From Planctomycetota bacterium (GTDB lineage Bacteria > Planctomycetota > SZUA-567 > JAFGGJ01): a stretch of DNA of 59,522 bases. The stretch lies in NCBI GenBank assembly GCA_016930595.1, contig JAFGGJ010000081.1, positions 1 to 59,522 of the forward strand. The letters are read 5' to 3'. A model generated the notes under the pieces. It was not told where the DNA came from. It worked only from the letters and a program-made list of their open reading frames with translations, and searched no databases. A program made the position numbers and the translations under genes. The number at the start of each line of letters is the position of its first letter. Position 1 is the first letter of the stretch. Below are positions 36,858 to 44,753 of the stretch, piece after piece.

Positions 36858-38441
36858 ATGCTTCCCAGGACATCACGATACTACCTGCTGCAGCTCGCGC
36901 CCGGCGCTCCGGATGATCCCATAGGAGACGGAACCATCCGTATAGCTTCCCGCATCCCGCCGGACCTTGCCATCGGCGAATCTTCTTCCGACACGCCACT
37001 CGTTCGCGTGATCGAATCCCTGGCTTCTTCGGGCGTCAACGCCGGCGTGGTCGGCGAACTCATCCCGACAGCGCCCTCGCGCCCTGACGGCCTCTCGGTC
37101 GTCACGGCCGTCACACTTCCCATCGCTACTGTTTTCTACCTCCTCGTACCCGGCGTGCGTTCGGACTTCAGGGATTTCATTCTCCTGCTCCTTGCCGCCC
37201 CCATCCTCCTCCTTTCCGGAATACCTATAATCGTCAATTCCGCAAGAGCTCTCCGGCACGCCGTACTCCGCCCGTCTCTCTTCCATCTCGCCGGCGCCGT
37301 CGGTGCGTACGTATACGGTGTGTCACAGGTTCTCGCCGACGCCAATGCCGGGCGCGGCGGCCGCTATTTCCTGTACGCGCTGACCCTGGCTGCCCTGCCC
37401 GTCCTTTACAGGCTCGGCCCGTCGCTGGCGCGCACCGTCTTCTTCAGGTGGGTCGTACCGTCCAGCCAGCCGGCGTACGTGGAAGTGGAAGAGAACGGCT
37501 CCCTGCACCGCGTGCCCACTTACCAGTTGAAAGAAGGAATGATTATCATCCTACGGGAAGGCGCGACCGTACCCGTGGAATGCGTAGTGCGCAACGGCGA
37601 ATGCACCGCTGATTATCTGGGCCTCCCCGATACCGTCCACCTCTCCGCCGGAGACATGGTCCACGCGGGCATCAATATCTGCGAAGGCGAGATCCATGCG
37701 GAAGTTATCCACGTACCAGACACCAGGATAGTCGAAGCTTCCACCAGGCTCCGTCTTGCAGGAGACGAGGCCCAGCCGTACTACATGGCCATGAACCTCA
37801 TGAGCGCTCTCGCCGTCCTCGTCGTAATGGCCGCCGTCATGTTCCAGGTGCAGGCCGACGGCCACGACTGGTTCCGCTCAGTGGTGGCAGCCCTTGTCAT
37901 CACGGGGGCGCTACCGCTCGAATCCGTGGACCTTCTCGGCCGCCTCACCGACGTCCTTTTCGCGGACCTTGCCGCAGCCCGCGGCATCCTTCTGGACGAA
38001 AAAACCACTCCTGCCGCCCTCGCCGGCATCGCCTCCGTGCACACCTCGCCTGAAGACTCCGCGGAAAAACCGCCGGCGGGTGTCAGCGTGGTTGCGGGAG
38101 GGCCGTTCGTGTCCGGTGAAGCGGCGGTAGTCAGGACGTTGGAATCGGCGGACGCCGTTCCTGGAAACGTGATTAAAGTGTATGCGGGGCCGAGAGAAAA
38201 CGCCCCCAGGCAGGCGGTCGTCCTGCTGACCCAGCGGGCGGGCGAATTCTGGAGCTTCCTGGAAGGAGCGCTGAAAGTGCGCCGGGCGGGGCTGCTTGCT
38301 TACGTCTTCAGCCTGACCCTGGGAGGAGCAGCGGCGTTTCTGGCCGCCGTCGGCATACTGCAAGTCTATGCCGCTCTTGTTTTTGGAGCCTTGGCGGCGC
38401 TGTGGGCGGAAATCATTCTGGCTTCGGCTTCGACGGAATGA
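36858..38441 (+). CDS. Degenerate P-type (P1B-like) ATPase-related membrane protein
   Basis: A 527-residue membrane protein. Residues 1-75 look like a heavy-metal-associated fold without CxxC. Hydrophobic segments lie at about 82-100, 105-128, 143-160, 170-185, 310-330, 340-356 and near the end. Residues 206-285 follow the actuator domain of heavy-metal ATPases (VEVEENGSLHRVPTYQLKEG, LREGATVPVECVVRNG, SAGDMVHAG), but TGES is missing. The CPC helix is replaced by VITGALPLESVDLLGRLTDV and the phosphorylation motif DKTGT by LLDEKTTP (about 379-385). The haloacid-dehalogenase domain is reduced. It cannot be a normal pump; a regulatory role is a guess. Confidence 0.6.
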   Translation: MLPRTSRYYLLQLAPGAPDDPIGDGTIRIASRIPPDLAIGESSSDTPLVRVIESLASSGVNAGVVGELIPTAPSRPDGLSVVTAVTLPIATVFYLLVPGVRSDFRDFILLLLAAPILLLSGIPIIVNSARALRHAVLRPSLFHLAGAVGAYVYGVSQVLADANAGRGGRYFLYALTLAALPVLYRLGPSLARTVFFRWVVPSSQPAYVEVEENGSLHRVPTYQLKEGMIIILREGATVPVECVVRNGECTADYLGLPDTVHLSAGDMVHAGINICEGEIHAEVIHVPDTRIVEASTRLRLAGDEAQPYYMAMNLMSALAVLVVMAAVMFQVQADGHDWFRSVVAALVITGALPLESVDLLGRLTDVLFADLAAARGILLDEKTTPAALAGIASVHTSPEDSAEKPPAGVSVVAGGPFVSGEAAVVRTLESADAVPGNVIKVYAGPRENAPRQAVVLLTQRAGEFWSFLEGALKVRRAGLLAYVFSLTLGGAAAFLAAVGILQVYAALVFGALAALWAEIILASASTE

Positions 38442-38692
38442 ACCCGCGGGCCCGGTTCAGAAAACGCTGAATCCGGAATTGACTGCGAAATGAGCAAAGG
38501 GACGGGGTCCGACACTCGTAAATTCTGATATTTCGGGGCCGTTCGAAGGCATGATTCTTGAAGTTCGCCGTGGGACCGCCATTGTTTCAATAGTTCCGCT
38601 GATTCGGGCGGTGGAAGGCGGCCCAACGCCGGTTGCAGCCCGGCGGACGGACGGTATCCTTGAACGGGTCGGACCGGAAGACGAGGGAGCCC
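38442..38692. other. Non-coding gap with a hairpin and a RAYT/REP-like stretch
   Basis: A stem CCGGTTCAG/CTGAATCCGG with loop AAAACG (38452-38476) follows the stop codon but has no T-run. The stretch GGGACGGGGTCCGACACTCG (38499-38518) resembles sequences that flank RAYT transposase genes in some genomes. No gene is supported here. Confidence 0.3.
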
Positions 38693-39022
38693 ATGCACAG
38701 CATATCAGTGGAGTCGGGACGGGTGGAAGTGGTTGTGGCGGGTAAATTGTCGCGCGACGACGCCCAGGAAATGGCGCTCGCGCTCGAAGATCTGCTGGAA
38801 GAAAATATCGCCGGATGCAGCCGGCTCCTGGTGGACATAGCGGCGGTGGAATATCTTTCAAGCAGCGGGCTGGGAGCGCTGGTGCGGATGTTTGAAGCAG
38901 CGAAGAGGCGCGGTCTTGAAATGACGGTGTACTGCGTAAGACCGGAGATCCGCTCGCTGATAGAGCTGGCGGGGATAGACCGGCTGATACGGGTGGTGGA
39001 CAGTAAGGAGGATGAAAGCTGA
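38693..39022 (+). CDS. STAS-domain anti-anti-sigma factor-like protein
   Basis: A 109-residue single STAS domain: VEVVVAGKLSRDDAQEM, then LLVDIAAVEYLSSSGLGALV around residue 60, where the serine before GLG corresponds to the phosphorylated Ser of SpoIIAA/RsbV proteins. Such proteins bind anti-sigma kinases or act in signalling complexes. ATG 38693 follows GAGGGAG. No partner kinase is adjacent; the next gene, a metallopeptidase-like protein, begins 2 bp after the stop. Confidence 0.85.
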   Translation: MHSISVESGRVEVVVAGKLSRDDAQEMALALEDLLEENIAGCSRLLVDIAAVEYLSSSGLGALVRMFEAAKRRGLEMTVYCVRPEIRSLIELAGIDRLIRVVDSKEDES

Positions 39023-39024
39023 AG

Positions 39025-39909
39025 ATGCCTGTTCCACCCGCGGCGGTAACCCACGATACGCTGCTGCAGATGCCCGAGCGCGTGAGAGCGTTGAGCAAAG
39101 CATGGCCGCGGCTGACGGGCGTGGTGGCGGGATTGACGGAAGAAATGGAAGACGAATTCCGGTTCGGACACACGGTGGTGCGTGTGGGGGACGGGTACAG
39201 GATGGGCGGGTCGATAAAGGGAGGGTCGAGCTCGATATGGGTGGTGGTGGACGAGGTGGCAAAGGCGGCGTACGAGGAATGGAAACAGAAGGAAAGCGTG
39301 TCGAAGGGCGAAGACGCCGAGGCATATTCGCTGCTGAAAAGACGCCTGGGAGAGAGCGGGATAGAAGTATTTTCATGCCCCGATGAATACGAGGCGGGGC
39401 ACGGCGGGGTATACCGGGAGATATACGAGATAGTGACGGCACTGCCGGAAAAGCACCTGAGGAAGCTGTCGCTCGAAAAGATCCGCATAGGAGGCTGGGG
39501 ACCGGACGCGGCGAAGGCGAGCGCGTACAGGAACGGGACGGTGTACATATACGACTTTGCAGTGAACGGAGCGTCTCGCACGCTGGGGGGGCTATTCCTG
39601 CACGAGATGGGGCACGCGTTTCATGCGTCGCTGACGCCGGAACAGGCGGGGCTGCTTGTGGAATGCCACGAAACGATAGCGCGGGAGAGGGCGCTTATCG
39701 GGGTGGAGTTCCTGCTGGACCCGGAGAGCCGGATAGTGTACCAGGAGTTCATTCCGGACGAGTTCGCCGCGGAGAGCTACCTGCTGTACACAGCGTGCGG
39801 AGGCATGCTGCGAGAATTCATAAGCAGGAAAAAGAACCGCGTGGCAAAAGCATGGTGGGAGGCGTACAGGATACTGGCGGAGAGCTTCGGGGGAATCGGG
39901 TACTGCTGA
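39025..39909 (+). CDS. Zincin-like putative metallopeptidase
   Basis: A 294-residue protein with the zinc motif LFLHEMGHAFHASL (H-E-x-x-H) at about residue 190. A possible third ligand is in the downstream segment FIPDEFAAESY (Glu, glu-zincin style). No signal peptide or membrane segment is seen, so it probably works in the cytoplasm. I do not recognise the family. It forms a two-gene unit with the STAS protein, so it may be a regulatory protease. AAGGAGG lies 13 bases before ATG 39025, a rather long spacing. Confidence 0.6.
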   Translation: MPVPPAAVTHDTLLQMPERVRALSKAWPRLTGVVAGLTEEMEDEFRFGHTVVRVGDGYRMGGSIKGGSSSIWVVVDEVAKAAYEEWKQKESVSKGEDAEAYSLLKRRLGESGIEVFSCPDEYEAGHGGVYREIYEIVTALPEKHLRKLSLEKIRIGGWGPDAAKASAYRNGTVYIYDFAVNGASRTLGGLFLHEMGHAFHASLTPEQAGLLVECHETIARERALIGVEFLLDPESRIVYQEFIPDEFAAESYLLYTACGGMLREFISRKKNRVAKAWWEAYRILAESFGGIGYC

Positions 39910-39939
39910 GGGTGGCGGGAGGCCGGCCGGGGAAGGCGT

Positions 39940-40263
39940 TCAAGCTTTAACCGAGGTGATTCTGACGGTAGTGTACTTCTGGCGGTGGCCCTGCTTGAAG
40001 CGGATGGAGTTGCGGAGTACGCGCTTCATGCCGATGAGCTTGGGTCCTTTTTTAAGCGGGGAAACGACTTCGGCTTCGACGCCGGCGCCCTTGACGGTGG
40101 GCGCGCCGACGCGGACCTTGCCGTCGGAGGAAGTCATCAGGACGTCGGAGAAACTGATCTTGTCGCCTTCGGCGGCGTTCCTGCGGAAATCAAGATCCAG
40201 AAGGTCGCCTTCCGCAACTTTGTATTCCCGTCCATCGGCTTTAATAACAGCATAAGTAGGCAT
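39940..40263 (-). CDS. rplU: 50S ribosomal protein L21
   Basis: A 107-residue large-subunit protein: MPTYAVIKADGREYKVAEGD at the start and KKGPKLIGMKRVLRNSIRFK then GHRQKYTTVRITSV at the end match bacterial L21. It lies directly after rng on the minus strand (1 bp gap), as in many bacteria, but the usual next gene, rpmA (L27), is not present; a convergent gene follows instead. Confidence 0.97.
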   Translation of the reverse strand: MPTYAVIKADGREYKVAEGDLLDLDFRRNAAEGDKISFSDVLMTSSDGKVRVGAPTVKGAGVEAEVVSPLKKGPKLIGMKRVLRNSIRFKQGHRQKYTTVRITSVKA

Positions 40264-40264
40264 G

Positions 40265-41839
40265 TCAGTGCTCCACTGTAACGAGTTCTTCTGTATCCTT
40301 CAGGGCGATGATTTTCAGGCGCCCGGCCTGCACGGCCGGGTCGGGACGAACCATTATACGCGGACCGCCATCCGCCTCAAGGGCGGAAATTTCCTGGCGG
40401 AACTCATTGAGGAATTCTATGGCGTCGGCGGCGGCGAGGACGATGACGATATTGTTGGTTTCCGAACGCGAGGAAAGGACGGCCCTGATGGACCGCATTA
40501 CAGAGAGGCCGAGGCTTTCCCTGGAGCGGACCAGGCCGGAGCCCGCGCAGACGGGGCAGCGGTTGAAGACGACATTGAGGATGCCTTTGCCGGTACGCTG
40601 CCGGGTCATTTCGACGACGCCAAAGGGGCTGATGGGCGCGATGCTGACGCGAGCGCGGTCCTTGGAAAAGATGGCTTTAAGCTCGTCCTGGAGGCGTTTC
40701 CGGTTTTCCGCGACGCCCATGTCGATGAAATCGACCAGGACGAGGCCGCCGATATCTCGCAGGCGGAGCTGGCGTGCAAGTTCGTGGGCGGCTTCCAGAT
40801 TGGTATTGAGAATCATTTCTTCGGCGCCGGAGCGTTCCTTGTTATGGCCGGTGTTGACGTCCACGGCGACCATGGCTTCGGTCTGGTCGATGACCATGTA
40901 GCCGCCGCTGGGGAGGCTGACGCGGCGCTCATAGAGGTCTTCGATCTGGCGTTCGACGCGGTAGTGGACAAAGAGGGGATCCTTGCCCTCGTAGAGGGTA
41001 ACCTTGTCCTTGGCGGCCGGGGAAATCTTGGTGACAAAATCGCGCGCGAGGGCGAAAGCGTCCTGGGCGTCGACGACGACGAGGTCCGTATCGGCTGTAA
41101 GAGTCTCCCTGAGGGCGCGCGTGACGAGGTCGGATTCCTTGTAGAGAAGGGTGGGAGCAGGGGTTTCCTTGGCCTGTTTCTTGAGGTTAGCCCAGACGCG
41201 CTTGAGGTAGTTGAGATCGGTACGGATCTCATCGTCGGAGGCAGTGGACGCGGCGGTGCGGACGATGAGGCCGAGCTCCTTGGGGACGCGGAAACCGACC
41301 ATGCGTTCCTTGAGTTTCCTGCGGACGGCAGGGTCTTCTATTTTCTTGGAAACGCCGACTTTGCCGAGGGCCGGCATAAGGACGAGGTACTTGCCTGGAA
41401 CGGAGATGTACGTGGTAATACCGGGACCTTTGTGGCCGAGACCTTCACGGACGACCTGAACGAGAACTTCCTGCTTGGAGCGGAGCATCTCTTCGACGGA
41501 GAGCTTGCGTCCCTGAGGCTTGCGGCGGCGGCTCCTGCGGGGTTTTTTGAGGACGCCCTTGTAGCCGCCGTCCGGGGGCACAACGTCGCTGGCATGAAGG
41601 AAACCGTTCCTGCCGGTGCCGAGATCCACAAAGGCAGCCTGGAGGGCGGGGTCGATGTTGCCGACGAGCGCCTTGTATATGTTGCCGGTGATACGGTCGG
41701 TCTTGGAGCGTTCGATATAGAGCTCGTCGAGGATGCCTTCGACTAGGATGGCGACGCGTATTTCGGACGGATGGTCGGAGTTAATGAGCATGATGCGGGA
41801 AGGAATACGGGGTTTTCTGCGCCTGCGTTTGCGGGCCAT
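40265..41839 (-). CDS. rng: Ribonuclease E/G family endoribonuclease
   Basis: A 524-residue RNase G-type enzyme for rRNA and mRNA maturation. A basic N-terminal tail (MARKRRRRKPRIPSR) precedes the S1-like and catalytic parts. Active-site acidic residues lie in MVAVDVNTGHN and VLVDFIDMGV. The zinc-link motif is seen as CPVCAGSGLVRSRES. A Lys/Arg-rich insert (LKKPRRSRRRKPQGRKLSVE) lies in the S1 region. It sits between the DUF2344 gene and rplU in a minus-strand operon, a common arrangement. Confidence 0.95.
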   Translation of the reverse strand: MARKRRRRKPRIPSRIMLINSDHPSEIRVAILVEGILDELYIERSKTDRITGNIYKALVGNIDPALQAAFVDLGTGRNGFLHASDVVPPDGGYKGVLKKPRRSRRRKPQGRKLSVEEMLRSKQEVLVQVVREGLGHKGPGITTYISVPGKYLVLMPALGKVGVSKKIEDPAVRRKLKERMVGFRVPKELGLIVRTAASTASDDEIRTDLNYLKRVWANLKKQAKETPAPTLLYKESDLVTRALRETLTADTDLVVVDAQDAFALARDFVTKISPAAKDKVTLYEGKDPLFVHYRVERQIEDLYERRVSLPSGGYMVIDQTEAMVAVDVNTGHNKERSGAEEMILNTNLEAAHELARQLRLRDIGGLVLVDFIDMGVAENRKRLQDELKAIFSKDRARVSIAPISPFGVVEMTRQRTGKGILNVVFNRCPVCAGSGLVRSRESLGLSVMRSIRAVLSSRSETNNIVIVLAAADAIEFLNEFRQEISALEADGGPRIMVRPDPAVQAGRLKIIALKDTEELVTVEH

Positions 41840-41846
41840 GTGGAGC

Positions 41847-42536
41847 CTACCTTTTCTGCCGGCGGCGCGGCACCGGCCTGCCGCCGAGTTCGACGGGGGA
41901 AAGGACGGTACGCAGACGCTTGACGGGCACGAGGAGGGAAAGATGCGGATCGTCAGTTAGCCATGCAAGGATTTCCGCCGGGCGAGCGGAGCCGGGACCG
42001 GCTTTCAGGAGAAGCCTGAGGATGCCGTCGGACAGTTCCATGGAGAGCACGGCCGAGCGCAGATCAAGGTGCTTGTCTTCCCGGGGGCGGCGGCGGATCC
42101 AGGGAATTTCGGCCTGGCTGAGGAAAGCGTCGATGCGCGAGGGGGCGAGTTCGACGCCGGCATCGGAAAGGCGGCATTCATAAAGGGCTTCGACAGGCGT
42201 CTGGCTGCCCCGGCGCGGGGGCAGAAGTTTCACGGAGCGGAGGGGACTGCGACGGTGAAGAGCGGAAGCGACTCTGGATCGGATTTCCGCCACGGGCATC
42301 CATGAGGAAAGTTCCAGTTCGACGGGTTCATCGACGCTTTCGGTGCCGACTTCGAGCGGAAGCGGAAGAACAATTCTGGGACGCGGATTGAAGCCGGAGG
42401 TAAGCCTGAGCGGGAGGGCGGCCCGGCGGAAGGAGCGTTCCAGCAACCTGAGCATGTCGTGGTGGCTTAAGAACCGCAGCGGTCCGGTCTTGGCTACCCG
42501 GAGCTCGACTTTCTGGGCAAGTTCAGTACGCAACAC
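41847..42536 (-). CDS. DUF2344 (TIGR03936) radical-SAM-associated protein
   Basis: A 229-residue protein with LRVAKTGPLRFLSHHDMLRL and RRAALPLRLTSGFNPRPRIV, the signature of DUF2344/TIGR03936 proteins. These normally occur fused to, or next to, a B12-binding radical SAM protein, often upstream of rng and rplU. Here the rng-rplU context is present but the radical SAM partner is not adjacent upstream. Start TTG 42536 has GGAG 5 bases upstream. Function unknown. Confidence 0.88.
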   Translation of the reverse strand: MLRTELAQKVELRVAKTGPLRFLSHHDMLRLLERSFRRAALPLRLTSGFNPRPRIVLPLPLEVGTESVDEPVELELSSWMPVAEIRSRVASALHRRSPLRSVKLLPPRRGSQTPVEALYECRLSDAGVELAPSRIDAFLSQAEIPWIRRRPREDKHLDLRSAVLSMELSDGILRLLLKAGPGSARPAEILAWLTDDPHLSLLVPVKRLRTVLSPVELGGRPVPRRRQKR

Positions 42537-42584
42537 ATCTCCGTGGAAAAAACCGATTATGAGAAAAACAAATGAAGAAAAGGG

Positions 42585-42612
42585 ATTTTAATTCATAAAT
42601 CCATAACGTCAA
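42585..42612 (-). promoter_or_regulatory. Promoter of the DUF2344-rng-rplU operon
   Basis: Minus strand: -35 TTGACG (42612-42607), 16-bp spacer, -10 TAAAAT (42590-42585). The predicted start near 42578 gives a leader of about 40 nt. Confidence 0.65.
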
Positions 42613-42733
42613 GCGAATTGGGAAAAACCCGGGAATGTCGACACGGAGGGGACACTTGGAGGAGGGGCGGAAGCCGTGGCAGGGAAACCGCAGGGCGGCG
42701 GAGTGGCCAATATTAATTTTTTTAATAATTTGC

Positions 42734-42761
42734 TTGACATTATATGTTTTTATATCATAAT
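42734..42761 (+). promoter_or_regulatory. Strong promoter of the DUF2089 operon
   Basis: A perfect -35 TTGACA (42734-42739), 16-bp spacer and -10 CATAAT (42756-42761) lie in a conspicuously AT-rich stretch (42714-42780) with A/T tracts that could act as an UP element. GGAGG (42781-42785) follows before GTG 42791. Confidence 0.75.
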
Positions 42762-42790
42762 ACTATTAACTATCTTGATTGGAGGCTGTG

Positions 42791-43147
42791 GTGAACACGT
42801 GGAACGAACTGACGGCCATGACCGGCTCCGGACACTGTGTGGTCGAACGGGTGCGCTTGCGCGAAACCGACATAGCCATTGAAGGACGGTTCGAGCTGCC
42901 GCCACTGGCGCAGATGAACTACGAGGACCAGGTTTTCGTGGCGGCATTCGTGAAATGCCACGGCTCGATAAAGCAGATGGAAAAACTGTTCGGCGTGAGT
43001 TACCCGACGATAAAAAGCCGCCTCAACAGGATTGGCAAACAGTTGGACTTCGTGGACGTGAAACCGGAAAAAGACACCGGCAACGTGCTGGATGAACTCG
43101 CCGGAGGGGAAATAAGCGTGGAAGAAGCGCTGGAAAGGTTGAAATGA
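42791..43147 (+). CDS. DUF2089-family helix-turn-helix protein
   Basis: A 118-residue protein matching DUF2089 in IEGRFELPPLAQMNYEDQVF and VKCHGSIKQMEKLFGVSYPT then IKSRLNRI, a helix-turn-helix (about 35-80). The N-terminal zinc ribbon usual in the family is largely lost. The C terminus, LDELAGGEISVEEALERLK, is a short SHOCT-like motif shared with the third gene of the operon. GTG 42791 is chosen because GGAGG lies 5 bases upstream. Probably a regulator of its own operon, inferred from position. Confidence 0.8.
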   Translation: MNTWNELTAMTGSGHCVVERVRLRETDIAIEGRFELPPLAQMNYEDQVFVAAFVKCHGSIKQMEKLFGVSYPTIKSRLNRIGKQLDFVDVKPEKDTGNVLDELAGGEISVEEALERLK

Positions 43148-43422
43148 TAATCGTGCCGCCGAGCCTGGCCTATTTCAGGCTGGGAAGATTCCGGGTGTGG
43201 CTGCCGGTGATAATCGTCTGGCCCGTGCTGGCGGCCCTGGAACTCCTGTTGGCGCCGATAGCTCTGGCCGCCGGGGCGATCATCATGCCGTGGAACCGGA
43301 AGAAGGGAAAGCTGGTCATGGCGGCCATCCCGAAGGCCATGGAGATTTTTGCGCTGACGCGCGGCATGGAACTGGACGTGGCCGCCGCAGACAAGACAAG
43401 GATAGTACTTCGCCTGCTGTGA
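43144..43422 (+). CDS. Small membrane protein of the DUF2089 operon
   Basis: A 92-residue protein with one or two hydrophobic segments (WLPVIIVWPVLAALELLLAP and the adjoining IALAAGAIIMPW, about 18-52) and a basic loop NRKKGK. The start overlaps the previous stop as ATGA, so translation is coupled. I do not recognise the family; similar small membrane proteins accompany DUF2089/SHOCT-like genes. Confidence 0.7.
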   Translation: MIIVPPSLAYFRLGRFRVWLPVIIVWPVLAALELLLAPIALAAGAIIMPWNRKKGKLVMAAIPKAMEIFALTRGMELDVAAADKTRIVLRLL

Positions 43423-43435
43423 AAGGAGTGTCGAA

Positions 43436-43837
43436 ATGAGTGAAGAGCGGAAGAAAATCCTGGAAATGCTGAGCGCGGGGAAAATCACGGTGGAGGAGGC
43501 GGAAAAACTGCTGAACGCCGTCGGACCGGAAGGAACGCCGGCGGAAATGGTGAAAAAAGGGCCGAGGTACCTCAAGGCCGTGGTGAATTCCGCCGGAGGG
43601 GACCGGGTGAACGTGAGAGTGCCTCTGCAACTGGTGCGCGCGGGGATAAAGTTCCAGGCGCTGCTGCCGGAGAATGCCCGGGCACAGATAACGGAGAAGT
43701 TCGAGCAGAAGGGCATAGACCTGGATTTCGGCAAGCTGAAGCCTGAGGATCTGGACGAGTTCGTCAGCGCCCTGCAGGAACTGCAGGTGGACGTCACTTC
43801 GGAAAACGGCGACGAAGTACGGGTGTTCTGCGAATAG
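43436..43837 (+). CDS. SHOCT-like domain protein (YvlB/LiaX N-terminal type)
   Basis: A 133-residue protein that opens with RKKILEMLSAGKITVEEAEK then LLNAVG, the SHOCT-like helical hairpin found at the N terminus of YvlB/LiaX-type envelope-stress proteins. The rest (RVNVRVPLQLVRAGIKFQAL, then FEQKGIDLDFGKLKPEDLDE) is an alpha/beta part. It lies third in the operon after a GAAAGGAG site. Possibly an envelope-stress sensor or adaptor; inferred. Confidence 0.75.
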   Translation: MSEERKKILEMLSAGKITVEEAEKLLNAVGPEGTPAEMVKKGPRYLKAVVNSAGGDRVNVRVPLQLVRAGIKFQALLPENARAQITEKFEQKGIDLDFGKLKPEDLDEFVSALQELQVDVTSENGDEVRVFCE

Positions 43838-43895
43838 CTGGTACACGCTTCCGGCGAAACGGCTACAATAAACGCCGTCAAGCAAGGGAGACGCG

Positions 43896-44747
43896 ATGGG
43901 ACGCTCGAGAATTGCGGCGGTGGCGGTAAGCGAGGACATCGTGAGCCGTTCCGAGAGAAAAAAAGACCTGGCGACAGCGATACAGGAGGCGGCCCGGGGC
44001 GGCGCTGACACGGTAGTGTTTCCCGAATGCGCGCTGTCGCACCGCACGACGGAAGGCATAGCGGCATACGTCGACGAGAAGAGCGCTGTGCCGATGGCGC
44101 GGGCAGTGGACGACCCGGAGATCGAGGAACTGCGGACGGTCGCCGCCGGCAAGAAGTTGACGCTCGTATTCAATACCGAGGAACTCGACGGGGGGAAAGT
44201 CTACAACACGACTTTCTTCTTCGCTCCCGACGGGGTGCTGCTGGGCAGATACAGGAAGCATTTCCTGCCCGCGGGGGAAAAGGAGGTCGGAATCAGCCCT
44301 GGTGAGTACCTCCTTCCGGTGGAAACGCCGGCGGGCCGCGTGGGAACGTTCGTGTGCTGGGAGCTGCATTTCCCGGAAGTCTGCGTAAGACACCTGCTGG
44401 AAGGGGCTGACCTGTTTCTGTGGATAACGATGCCTTTCGGAAACATGCCGATGGGGGCGGCGAACCGCGTGGCCGGCCGCGCGGCGGACCTCGCGTCGCC
44501 CCTGGTGGCGGTCACTTATGCGCGGCCGACGGACCGCGAGCAGGAGACGGACATAATCTGCACAATGGCGGCGGATTCGTACGGGCGGATAATCGGGGCG
44601 GCACCGCAGATACCGGGGGTATACTGTTTCGACGTCGACCCTGGGGAAGAGGTGCGGATGCGCGTGTGGGGAACCGACGGATACATGGACCGGCGCGCAT
44701 ACACGGTGCGGCAGAGGAGCGAGAGCGGGATAGTCCGGGGAAAATAG
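43896..44747 (+). CDS. Carbon-nitrogen hydrolase (nitrilase superfamily)
   Basis: A 283-residue enzyme with the Glu-Lys-Cys triad: Glu in VVFPECALSHRT, Lys in RYRKHFLPAGEKE and Cys in GTFVCWELHFPE. The superfamily cleaves nitriles, amides or carbamoyl groups; the exact substrate is not evident. It precedes the ECF sigma gene by 6 bp, an unusual companion that may place it in the same stress or envelope regulon. No signal peptide. Confidence 0.9.
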   Translation: MGRSRIAAVAVSEDIVSRSERKKDLATAIQEAARGGADTVVFPECALSHRTTEGIAAYVDEKSAVPMARAVDDPEIEELRTVAAGKKLTLVFNTEELDGGKVYNTTFFFAPDGVLLGRYRKHFLPAGEKEVGISPGEYLLPVETPAGRVGTFVCWELHFPEVCVRHLLEGADLFLWITMPFGNMPMGAANRVAGRAADLASPLVAVTYARPTDREQETDIICTMAADSYGRIIGAAPQIPGVYCFDVDPGEEVRMRVWGTDGYMDRRAYTVRQRSESGIVRGK

Positions 44748-44753
44748 GAAACC

